Shown in pieces: positions 32,769 through 41,673 of a stretch of DNA of 64,000 nt; position 1 is the stretch's first letter, and each line of letters begins with the position of its first letter. Both the position numbers and the translations under genes were made by a program. The stretch spans positions 195,922 through 259,921 of the forward strand of contig CH003425.1 of the NCBI GenBank assembly GCA_000149265.1, in the 5' to 3' direction. The DNA is from Ciona savignyi (lineage: Eukaryota > Chordata > Ascidiacea > Phlebobranchia > Cionidae). The notes beneath the pieces were generated by a model. The model had not been told where the DNA came from. It did no database searches and saw only the letters and a list, made by a program, of their open reading frames with translations.

Positions 32769-33126
32769 TGTTACATCTTTTTTACTAGACCAGACTTAAC
32801 ACAATGTAGGTCTCGTCACAAAACGCGCAACTCCAGCAATATCAACACGTTATTCCAACTGCAAAACCTGTGTTCCACTTTTACGTTAGGATAAAACTAA
32901 AATTTCCGGTTTTTAAATATTTTACACAAACATATGAACTTCACTTCTATACATAACGGAGAAATTAATATTAAGAAACACATTGCCATGGTTAACTATG
33001 GAAAATATGACAACCAGTCACCTCCAAAACTTACAAATCTTTCGAAGGCCCAAAATCTTGTTACGTCTAATAGCCTCATTTGTATTATGAGTCCCCAGTG
33101 TATACGCATGATGGAGGGATTTCAAT
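32769..33126 (-). mobile_element. LTR of BEL/Pao element A, outer end missing
   Basis: Matches the solo LTR at 27517-27937, starting TGTTACATC and stopping at GATTTCAAT. It lacks the final GTAACA and joins directly to zinc-finger cassette sequence (CTAATATTGTGGGC). It lies next to gag, as the 5' LTR of a minus-strand element should. Confidence 0.7.
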
Positions 33127-33320
33127 CTAATATTGTGGGCTTTTTGCGAATGCTGAAATATTCACGAATTTTGTTATATTTTAACTAGTAAAGATTTTGA
33201 ATTCTGACACGATATTGAGGCTATTGTATAGAGTTGACACTGCATAAAGGCAAATTGCTCGTTTGTACACCTAATTAATATTCATATACCGCCCAGTATA
33301 GTAAAAATATTTGCACATAT
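33127..33320. other. Short cassette remnant
   Basis: 33127-33215 is the end of the cassette (GATTTTGAATTCTGACACG). 33230-33315 matches 61800-61885 (ATTCATATACCGC, AATATTTGCACAT). No gene. Confidence 0.5.
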
Positions 33321-33478
33321 TTTATAATATACATATTAATATTGTAGACGTGTTAGGCTTTATTTATTTTAAACGTAAACGTAGAAGTGAGAGGATGCGT
33401 GTTCTTTTTCTTTTTTCTTTTTCTATTTCTTTTTTATAGCTATTTTAATGGAAATATATCATCGTCATTTTTAGGTGA
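33321..33478 (+). promoter_or_regulatory. Promoter-like module with acceptor, gene at 33509
   Basis: TTATAATATACATATTAATA then GTAGACGTGTTAGG: the right half-site GACGTGT is kept, the left is lost. The leader follows a CATTTTTAG acceptor at about 33475. A pyrimidine run (TTTTTCTTTTTTCTTTTTC) lies at about 33400-33430. Confidence 0.48.
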
Positions 33479-33508
33479 AAAAAGTTAGTGTGAATAATTA
33501 ACTATAAA

Positions 33509-34348
33509 ATGAATCATAAATCAAGTATCGTTTCTTTTCCTTTGAAAACATGCCAACAAACTCAGCCAAAAACGATGCCTAACAAATGCAATGTTTGTGA
33601 AAAATCGTTTAAACAAGTAGGTCATTTGAAAAGACACCAATTGGTTCACAGTAAAGAGAAACCTCACAAATGCAATGTTTGTGAAAAATCGTTTCAACAA
33701 GCAGGTGATTTGAAAAGACACCGAATGATTCACACTGGAGAGAAACCTTACAAATGCAATGTTTGTGAAAAATCGTTTCAACGAGCAACTCATTTGAAAG
33801 GACACCAAATGATTCACACTAAAGAGAAACCTCACAAATGCAATGTGTGTGAAAAATCGTTTAAACGAGCAGGTAATTTAAAATGCCACCAAAGGGTTCA
33901 TACTGGAGAGAAGAAACCTTACAAATGCAATGTTTGTGAAAAATTGTTTCAATTTGCAAGTGGTTTAACAGCACACAGGATAATTCACACTGAAGCGAAA
34001 CCGTACAAATGCGATGTTTGTGAAAAATCGTTTCAGCGAGCAGGTGATTTAAAGAGACACCAAACTATTCACACTGGAGAGAAACCTTACAAATGTAATG
34101 TGTGTGAAAAATCTTTTTCAGAATCTAGTCATATAAGGAGGCACCAAAGAATACATACTAAAGAAAAACATACACATGCAATGTGTGTGAAAAATCGTTT
34201 AAACATGCTAGTACTTGGAAACACACACCAATTAGGTCATACTGAAGTAAAACTTTACAAATGCAATATTTGTGAAACATCGTTTAAACATGCTATAACC
34301 TTGAAAAAACACCGTATGATTTGTAGTACCGAGATAGTTGGCCGCTGA
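33509..34348 (+). CDS. C2H2 zinc-finger protein, 8 usable fingers
   Basis: 279 residues starting MNHKSSIVSFPLKTCQQTQ (half-finger relic). Fingers 1-7 keep all four ligands; helix residues -1/2/3/6 read QGHR, QGDR, RTHG, RGNC, FSGA, RGDR and ESHR. One linker has an extra Lys (GEKKPYKC). Finger 8 is scrambled: a one-base loss shifts the frame, and a second change near its end restores it. The last finger ends HRMIC, so its fourth ligand would be Cys. The frame stops at GR. An in-frame TGA in the leader supports this ATG. Probably a nuclear DNA-binding protein. Confidence 0.87.
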   Translation: MNHKSSIVSFPLKTCQQTQPKTMPNKCNVCEKSFKQVGHLKRHQLVHSKEKPHKCNVCEKSFQQAGDLKRHRMIHTGEKPYKCNVCEKSFQRATHLKGHQMIHTKEKPHKCNVCEKSFKRAGNLKCHQRVHTGEKKPYKCNVCEKLFQFASGLTAHRIIHTEAKPYKCDVCEKSFQRAGDLKRHQTIHTGEKPYKCNVCEKSFSESSHIRRHQRIHTKEKHTHAMCVKNRLNMLVLGNTHQLGHTEVKLYKCNICETSFKHAITLKKHRMICSTEIVGR

Positions 34349-35276
34349 GAAAGTCGTTATCAAACTTCTAAGAAACAAAGGAATCGCAAGAAATCACGAA
34401 CGGCCTTCTAAATTTACAATACGAGTAACGTCCGGGAAAAACTTCAACAAAATTCAACGTGTACGGAGCGCAAGCATTATCATCTATTTTCCTTTAGTTG
34501 CAAAATTGCATTTAAAAGAATTACACACTGAAGTAGAGATTCATACTGAAGAAAATTTTCAACAAACCAAAAAAATCGACAAAAATGTCTAAAATGCAGT
34601 AAACCTTTCGTCGTTAATCATTTTTTTAAAAAGCAAGTTCTCCCTGACTTTTTAAACATAATTTTCAATCTATATCGAATATATATTATTAGCTAACCTT
34701 TCTAAATGTTTAAACTTTTTGTTTATTTTTATTCCTTTTATTGTCGGACATTAAAGCTTACTAAATACCGGTTTGATTGCGGTTTAGTGTTAAGGGGTTT
34801 ACCGGAAAATGGTTCATGGTGGTTATGGGATGTCAATCTTTTTGTTACAATTAACATTGACTATCAATTAATGTTGGTTTTAACTGATTAGCTCTTTTAT
34901 ATTTATGGTAATAGTGTATTATATTCGCGTGTGAACATTCTATTTTACTGGATTTCCTGTGGTAACTTTCAATCACAGCTGAAAATAAAATAAGCGTCGA
35001 CATGATTAATTGTTTTCCATCGGGAATTTCCTTGGGCAAATTACTAAGCACTTTTCACTAGACAACCAAACCACAATAAGGTAACACCTGCACAAGATTC
35101 AACTTAATTGGCCATATCCTTCCATTTAAATTGAACATAAATAAGACTGATAACTAGTTTCAGACCGTGCACGCTTGCATTGTTTTAGATCACGTAATTA
35201 ATACGCCCGCTGTGCATTCAGTTATGTCACTCTGTATAATTAGGAGGCTTTCACTTCCCGCTGTGTACTTTAACAC
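34349..35276. other. 3' flank with finger traces
   Basis: 34500-34640 retains finger-like traces in several frames (for example KCLKCSKPFVVNHFFKKQ near 34585), so the gene once extended further. From 35100 the sequence is cassette-like, matching 42650-42760. No intact gene. Confidence 0.5.
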
Positions 35277-35716
35277 GAGGGCTGCAACGATACTTGTAAA
35301 GAGTATCGATAAACTCGGGTTTCGTATCGCGAATATCGTTAGTAAACAAGGAGAATTCCCAACATCACTAAACTTCATTAACGAACTAAAATTATATTCT
35401 TGAAGACAGTAAAACTTACAGATTGTCTTTAAATAAGCTTTGTAAATGAAATCAACCTTTATTTCCAACTATTGCATTCAACATGCAAACCGATGTGCAA
35501 TTCCCAAACACGCTTTATAACTACTTAAAGAATATTAAATGTTTGCCAGACACTGGTACGGAAAAGCGTAGTTCGTAGATATTTCGTTCGTTGAGTATTT
35601 GATTGTCAACGTAATATAAGCAACACGATCGTTGACATTTATATTACGTAATTACTTACGTCGCTGATTAGTATGGATATTATTAACGCTATAATCGAAA
35701 TACCCTTGTAGCCGTA
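35277..35716. mobile_element. hAT-type MITE within the cassette (third family)
   Basis: It begins GAGGGCTGCAACGATAC and ends near CTTGTAGCCGTA, a decayed inverted copy. The flanks TTTAACAC and TTCTATAC are similar. A better copy at 42758-43115 starts TAGGGATGCAAG and ends CGTCGCAGCCCTA, flanked by TTCAACAC and TTCTAAAC. Related sequence with ATCGATAATCGCG lies in the upstream region of units I to III. Confidence 0.55.
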
Positions 35717-36578
35717 TTCTATACAGTCTACACGCATTCTCATTAATACGAGGTCCTGGTAGGTAGGGACGGACAATAAAGAATTTCGAATCTTTAACAT
35801 TTAATTTTTTACTATAAATTTAATAACTAAGAATAGTTAGGATTCGAAATTATAAACGTAAATTCACGGCTGCGACCCATCGCGCAGGGAAAATCGTTCC
35901 TTGCGACTATTATGTTAGCAAGCATGCGACTATTATGTTACTTCCGCGGGTGAAGTAACGGGGTTGCTTTGGTTTGAAAATAACTCGTATCCAATAAAAG
36001 AACAGACAGTTTGTTTCCTCGAATTATAATTTGCGATCAGGGTTCAGACGGTTACAGATGCGGAACGGAGGGGGCAGGGACGATATGGACCGAGATACGG
36101 AGATGATACGCAGGGGTACGGGGATGATACGTGGATGATACGGTTTTCTGTAAATTGAAAATAAAGGGCAAAAATCAATAATTGACGGGTATACGTATAA
36201 AATAGTAAACAATTACACTCACCAAACTTTGGCTTTAGAACCGGAACGAAAAAAATACGGTATCAGATAAATTACTGTGCTGCAGACTGTACGGTGACTA
36301 AATCAAAAAGGAAGCATTTTCTAACACGCGGTCGGGTTTAGATATTGTAACACAAACTCCCATTGTGACGTAATTTGGTTGTGGTGCAATTTATGATTTA
36401 TAATAGACATCAAATAAACATTAATGGGTCGAGATATCTTACATCCTCCCCGGCCAAAAATGGAAAAATGCGTCATCAGAGCAGTTTAATTTTTTTTACA
36501 CTAAGAAAAGATTCGAGGCACATTTTTAAGGAAGGAAAAAACAACTATACACAATATATACAGTAGGGCGTAGCCAGG
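35717..36578. other. Repeat-derived AT-rich sequence
   Basis: 35790-35985 matches 61390-61560 (AGAATAGTTAGGATTCGAAA; GGCTGCGACCCATC). 36080-36142 is a short degenerate repeat of GGATGATACG-like units. 36200-36578 flanks the pol end of BEL element B and should contain its 3' LTR, but I could not recognise a matching copy beyond 41249. Confidence 0.4.
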
Positions 36579-38885
36579 TCAAGGGGCGCTCCTCTCTCGC
36601 TCACTCACGATTACGCAAAGTTTTGCGATAGGCCGATTCATTAACCCAGCGGCAGTCTTCACTTCGACGCTTCTAACGATCCCATGTTTGTCATGAAACA
36701 AGGTGTTCACGCGGCCCAGAGGCCATTGCCCTCGAGGGGCGGAATTGTCCACAAGGAGTACAACATCTCCTTCAGCAACATTGTCCTTTTGCTCGTGCCA
36801 TTTTTGTCGGGAGATTATTGATCGGGGGTACTCTTGGATCCAGCGTTTCCAGAACTCGTCAGCGAGATACTGGACAACTCGGTAGCGTCGTCGGGCGTAG
36901 CAATCTGTAGTACGTGTCACTGTCGGTGGCGGAGTAATTGTAGGGTTGATTTTCAAAAGGTGATTCGGTGTCAGCGGTAGGTCTTCTCCGATCTCCAGCG
37001 GTACTTGTGTAAGCGGTCTGGAATTGACAATGTCCTCCACTTCAACAAGCAGGGTATGTAGAAGGTCATCATCGAGCGGCTTGCCCTGCAATAATGCCTG
37101 CAAAATAAATTTCACGGAACGGATCAATCGTTCCCAAGCCCCACCAAAGTGGCTTGCAGCTGGTGGGTTAAATTTCCAGATTATATTTCTCTGTCTCAGG
37201 TAGTCGCCGACTTGATTGCGATTCCATTCCTCTATACATTGTCGAAGTATCCGCTCGCAGCCGACGAAGTTAGTGCCATTGTCGGAATACAGGTGAGTGA
37301 CAGGACCTTGTCGGGCCGTAAAACGTCGCAGGGCATTTATAAACGCGTCGGTAAACAAGTCAGTAGCGACTTCTAGATGGATGGCGCGAGTAGTCATACA
37401 TGTAAACAGACATCCATACCGTTTTACTTCACTTCTCCTTAACTTGGTCAGTAGCGGGCCGAAGAAGTCCACTCCTGTATGAGTAAACGGTGGTTCGTCA
37501 ATTTGCAGTCTTGACGGCGGGAGATCAGCCATGATCTGTCTTTCGGGCCTTGCAGCTCTTCGCTGGCACAGTGGGCATCGGGACAGGATACGTCGGGTTG
37601 CAACTCTAGCATTTTGCACCCAGTAGCGCTGAAATAAAATGTTTAGAGTGTGATTCATACCAGAGTGTGCAGCATCAACACTGTGGCAGTGATCGATCAG
37701 TAGGTCAGTAAGGTGACAGTTATCGGAGATAATGGCAGGGTGGCGTGCTTTGTAGTCAAGACGTGCATTGTCCAATCTACCTCCAACGCATAGAATGCCA
37801 TCATTGAGAATAGGGTTCAGTTTGTAGATCGGTGACGTAGAAGGCGGATGTCGGGTCGATTGCATGCGCATCCAATCGGGGAACTCCCGACGTTGTACGT
37901 ACCGCACGAGGGCGCTCTCAGCAGATCGAAGCTCCTCGGCGTCAATCGGCGATGTCGGAATTTTTGCGGTGTCCTTCTTTACCTTATTTTTAAGGTAAGC
38001 ACAAAAACGGAGAATCCAGGACGTGCTTATCTTTAATCGATGCAGGGACGAGAAATAACGGATGAATTTGTCCGTGGGTGAGCAGTTGGTAGCTGTCAGA
38101 AATACAGATTCGGGTTTTGGCAGGTCAAAACTTCGGTAGATATGCTCTGCTGGTTGTGGCTGTAAAAACGTAGTAGGCCAGTCTTTATCGGGACGGTGTA
38201 GGAACTTAGGGCCGGAATGCCACGTTCCGGTCTTCATCATGGTCCCTGCCGTCGTTCCACGTGACGCTTGATCAGCTGGGTTCAGTTTCGTAGGAACATG
38301 TCTCCAGTCGTGCACGCTTGTGTATGCTTCGATTTGAGAGAGGCGGTTTCGAGAGAAAACCGGAAAGTTCTTGCAGTCAGAGAAAAGGCTTTGTAGAACA
38401 ATGTCGAGTCCGTCCAGTAGATACACGGGCAATCGTCCAGTCCGAGTTCCCTTTTCACGGTTCGCGATAGTTTTACGGCGTCCAGTGCAGCTTCGAGCTC
38501 CAATCTGGGGGATTGTGTGCTTACCAGAATCGCGGAGAAGAGACTTTCCCATGACGAACGAACAAGTTGTGTTGTCGTCATCCAAGGTGGTTCTAAGGTA
38601 GCGTACACAGCCACGGGCGGTGGTAGATGCGTCTGCAAATACATGGAGCTGTACTCCGGGGGTCGGATGACGGACTTGTGGTTTGAAGCACCGAGGAATT
38701 CTAATGCGGGTCAGTTCATTAAGGCTGTTGCACCAAGCTTTCCATCGCTCGAGCTCAGTACCAGTGACCTCCTCGTCCCAGTCGGTTTTCATCAAGCAGA
38801 GATCTCTGTAAATAAGTCGGGCCTCCAATACAACGGGGGCAACAAAGCCTAATGGATCGAAAAGTGAATTGGTAACGGAAAGCAT
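36579..38885 (-). CDS. pol: BEL/Pao pol: RNase H, integrase and C-terminal domain (partial)
   Basis: A 768-residue frame, not a natural start: it opens inside pol at LSVTNSLFDPLGFVAPVVL. RNase H begins at HVFADAS (Asp85). At about residues 115-180 the open frame is not the true one; the real RNase H middle (RLELEAALDAVKLS, IYWTDST) lies in a second frame at about 38510-38340, so two offsetting shifts are present. The integrase follows with an HHCC zinc domain (His399, His407, Cys437, Cys440) and the catalytic triad Asp473 (GVDFFGPL), Asp535 (LYSDNGTNF) and Glu585 (AWERLI). The final 130 residues are the conserved C-terminal domain with VAEGDVVLLVDN. The integrase core looks intact. Confidence 0.9.
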   Translation of the reverse strand: MLSVTNSLFDPLGFVAPVVLEARLIYRDLCLMKTDWDEEVTGTELERWKAWCNSLNELTRIRIPRCFKPQVRHPTPGVQLHVFADASTTARGCVRYLRTTLDDDNTTCSFVMGKSLLRDSGKHTIPQIGARSCTGRRKTIANREKGTRTGRLPVYLLDGLDIVLQSLFSDCKNFPVFSRNRLSQIEAYTSVHDWRHVPTKLNPADQASRGTTAGTMMKTGTWHSGPKFLHRPDKDWPTTFLQPQPAEHIYRSFDLPKPESVFLTATNCSPTDKFIRYFSSLHRLKISTSWILRFCAYLKNKVKKDTAKIPTSPIDAEELRSAESALVRYVQRREFPDWMRMQSTRHPPSTSPIYKLNPILNDGILCVGGRLDNARLDYKARHPAIISDNCHLTDLLIDHCHSVDAAHSGMNHTLNILFQRYWVQNARVATRRILSRCPLCQRRAARPERQIMADLPPSRLQIDEPPFTHTGVDFFGPLLTKLRRSEVKRYGCLFTCMTTRAIHLEVATDLFTDAFINALRRFTARQGPVTHLYSDNGTNFVGCERILRQCIEEWNRNQVGDYLRQRNIIWKFNPPAASHFGGAWERLIRSVKFILQALLQGKPLDDDLLHTLLVEVEDIVNSRPLTQVPLEIGEDLPLTPNHLLKINPTITPPPTVTRTTDCYARRRYRVVQYLADEFWKRWIQEYPRSIISRQKWHEQKDNVAEGDVVLLVDNSAPRGQWPLGRVNTLFHDKHGIVRSVEVKTAAGLMNRPIAKLCVIVSERERSAP

Positions 38886-39066
38886 ACCTCGTCGTGTCAG
38901 CGGTTTTGTCGGGAGAGTGATGTTGAATCTGAACTCGTCGTCTTGGACGCACCAATTGATTCCCAGAACACGTTCATGTACCTCTCCTCCTAGCGGAAAT
39001 ATCTTGAATCACCTTTGCTCGATCATCGGCCGGAACGGATTCCATTACAGCGACACTAGTGGATAG

Positions 39067-39597
39067 CTACTTCGTCAGTTTAAAGCCACCCATTGAAAGT
39101 AGATTACGTAAATCCTTCACCAGTTGGATGCCGGCTTGATCATCAACGGCGGTTACAAGGCAGTCGTCCACATAAAAATTATTCTTTACAACTTCGGCCA
39201 CTCGTGGATGAAAAAACTTGCCAAATTCTCTGACGGTTTCGCGCAGGCAGAAAGTTGCGCAGCACGGTGACGAGCGGGCGCCAAACAGGTGCACTTTCAT
39301 GCGGTGCGGAACGGGTGATTTGGTCAGGTCGCCTCCTGGTCACCACAAGAATCTCAGAGCGTCACGGTCCTTTTGGGCAACCAGAACTTGATGAAACATT
39401 GCTTCTATGTCGGATACGATAGCCACGCGTTCTCCTTACTTGGTTTCTTTGGGTTAATTACAGGGTGATGCGGGAGGTACCATAACTTGTTGGTAGTATT
39501 CACTTGGTCCTCTGGCACTACTTCTGCGTACCCATTGTCCAACATCATCGTCATGTATTTCGTATATTTTACGGAAAAATCGACATCTCTCGCCAGT
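39067..39597 (-). pseudogene. BEL/Pao element B: reverse transcriptase, internally deleted
   Basis: From 39597: KYTKYMTMMLDNGYAEVV, then LPHHPVINPKKP; then about 100 bases of the family core are missing and the frame changes to AIVSDIEAMFHQVL ... ALRFLW, where TGA replaces the second Trp. After that come HLFGARSSPC and the catalytic NNFYVDDCLV. A TAG at 39064-39066 after FKLTK (Trp expected) ends the frame, and another shift near 38985 separates it from the RNase H frame. Confidence 0.85.
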
Positions 39598-40747
39598 TGC
39601 TTCTAACGTGTACGGAGACAATGTCTAAATATGCGGAAGTCGGTACCACGGTGTTTTTCTTAGCGCTAAGCGAGTGCATGCATGCTTTAACGGTCGTGTT
39701 GCTCTCAATTCGGTCTGCGGGTCTGATGATCCATCTCGGGTCATGGAGCAAGGTGTGGTGGAAGTTGCCGGTGCAACCTTCTACACTGCATTTGATTTTA
39801 TGTGGGCTTTCTCGCACGGAATGGCCTGCCTTTAGGCATTTAAAGCATAGGCCGCATTCCCGGGTTACGCGCTTACGTTGCTCGTACGATTTATCCTTGA
39901 AGTCGCGGCAGGCGCCAATCAAGTGTGGTTTCTTGCAGACAGGGCACTGCAGCCCGGACAGTTTCGGAGTGGGAGCGGCAGCAGTGGGAGATTCGGCAGT
40001 CACGTTCACGTTATAAGCCGACACTTTCGGTTTTTATGCAGTAGTTACTACAGGATTTGTGGACTTTAGCAGTAAACACTTTCCATACACAGAGTTAGCT
40101 TCGCGACTCTGTTCTCTAACGAAGTTAGCAAAGTCTTTAAAAACAGCTACCGCACCTGTTTTGTCCTGTATACTAAGCGACTTGGATATCCATTTCTTTC
40201 TCAGTTCCAATGGTAGCTTGTTGACCAGCGTCGATATAAAGCCAACAGAGTCTACCGTCGATTTTACCCTTGCCTTTTCCAGGGACGCGCAGCAGTTTCG
40301 GAGCAGAACGGCCAATTTCTCCAGCGCTTCGGGGTCATCTGCGGGCACCCTCGGGAATTCCTGCAACAAGCTCTCGCACCGTCGTGCTATTATATGGGGT
40401 TGACCATATCTTTCGAATAATTCTTGCATGGCCGTTTCGTAGCCATCATTTTCGTAATTATCTACGGAGTTATGCTTAATTTTCTCACAGACGGGATCTG
40501 TGCAATGTTGAAGTAGGTATACTAACTTAAGGTCGTATGAGTCTACTTTGTCGGCAATATGTAGCTGGTATCGGTTGACGAAGGACCAGTAGTCCATCGG
40601 ATCTCCATTAAATTTTTGTACGATTGGTTTGGGTAGAAAGCGTTCACCTACCTCTTGTTGGTTTGCCTGACGGAGTGGTGAATCTCGTACGAGTCGGTAA
40701 TAGCTGTGTACGTCGTTGTTGATTGCGCATTGGGGAGCGATCAGCAT
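39569..40747 (-). pseudogene. gag: BEL/Pao element B: gag core and zinc knuckle
   Basis: One frame with a single TAA at 40034-40036. The core has FNGDPMDYWSFVNRY, LLQHCTDPVCEKIK and ELFERYGQPHIIAR. The nucleic-acid-binding end has CPVCKKPHLIGACRDF and CGLCFKCLKAGHSVRES; the last zinc ligand of the knuckle is Ser instead of Cys. The frame reaches the deletion junction with reverse transcriptase near 39597. Confidence 0.87.
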
Positions 40748-41249
40748 ATCGGGACGGTCGGTTCTGATGCTGTGTTGTCACGTGTTCTCTTTCGTCGTTC
40801 ACCCGGATGTCGGACGGAAACGGTGGCGAATGACGTTCGGTTAAGGGAAGATGTGACAAAGCGCTGTCCTTAGGGCGCACAACGGGAGGGGCGTACAGGG
40901 TAGAACGTTGTGGTAGCTGCGCTGTGGTCGGTGATATATCGTTGCGTGATTGTTCAGCGGGTGTAGTCTGCTTTAGAAGCGGTGTCGTTGAGCCAGCATA
41001 TTGGCGGGTTTGAACTTCGTTGTGCCTGGCCTCAGGAATGGATGCTTCCTCCCATGCCCTAGCTTCAGCTTCAGCCAAATCTAGTTTTCGCCGGGATTCA
41101 CGGTCGGCAATTTCCTCCTGTAACTTTCTCTCTCTTTCGGCTGTTTCAGCGAGAAGTTTTTTCTCTTCTTTTCTCTCCAAGTCTTGTTGTCGCGCAAGCC
41201 TAGCCAGTTCAAGCTTTACCTTGCTATCTTTTAGCTTAAAACTGCGCAT
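40644..41249 (-). pseudogene. BEL/Pao element B: gag N-terminus, coiled coil
   Basis: 201 residues; residues 1-75 are a charged helix typical of these gags (QQDLERKEEKKLLAETAERE), followed by a Pro/Gln-rich linker. The frame shifts near 40750 into the gag core frame. The start is the first Met after a stop; the true initiator could be this one. Confidence 0.8.
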
Positions 41250-41673
41250 CGAGCTTGTAGTGCTTACAACACTTACTATTCACGAATCAAGTTACTTAGT
41301 ACGTCATTCAGCATGACGCCAGTTGTATAGTCTAAGGTACATTATACAGCATGACCCAAGTTATCTCAAGTACGTTATTGTAGGTTATAATAAATTTCCA
41401 GAATATATATAGGGAATTTGCGAAGTGCGAGAAGTTTACGTGCGAGACGTTTCACATCTGCACGTTTTACTAACTGTGGGGAATTAAGTGGGAAAACTAT
41501 GTTAACGAGTTAAACGGCAAAAATACAAAGGCCCGTACAAGGTGATAATTACGTAACGGGTAATAATATGTGAGAGTCGGAAAACTTCAAATGCAAAAAT
41601 AAACGACGTAAAAACCCAAATATTTAGGACATAAAATAAATTAAAACAAATATAGATTATACGAAATGCTACA
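41250..41673. other. Flank of BEL element B, no gene seen
   Basis: The 5' LTR of element B should lie here. I see no convincing TG...CA unit shared with 36200-36578. AT-rich beyond 41380. Confidence 0.4.

Larger units (their letters stand above)
29374..33126 (-). mobile_element. BEL/Pao retrotransposon A, decayed
   Basis: Reading right to left: part of an LTR (32769-33126), gag fragments, a zinc-knuckle remnant, the protease region, reverse transcriptase with FVDD, and the start of RNase H. The element is cut by the gap, so integrase and the 3' LTR are missing. Many stops and shifts separate the pieces. Confidence 0.88.
36579..41249 (-). mobile_element. BEL/Pao retrotransposon B
   Basis: A minus-strand element with gag at 41249-39569 and pol at 39597-36579, ending with a complete integrase. 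Protease and the N-terminal part of reverse transcriptase are deleted, and there are a few stops and shifts. Its coding part has more G and C than the surrounding sequence. LTRs were not identified by eye. It is much better preserved than element A and only distantly similar to it. Confidence 0.9.

Noticed and set aside
34338-34592. 84-residue frame overlapping the end of the 33509 gene
   Set aside because: It runs through decayed finger tail (HTEVEIHTEE) and has no start context or homologue here.
36080-36142. Minisatellite of GGATGATACG-like units
   Set aside because: A few irregular copies only; too short and degenerate to annotate separately.
36579-36592. Shared GTCAAGGGGCGC at the pol end and at 41674 as LTR edges of BEL element B
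   Set aside because: The match is only 12 bases, also occurs at 28495 beside a hAT-like end, and no longer repeat extends from it.
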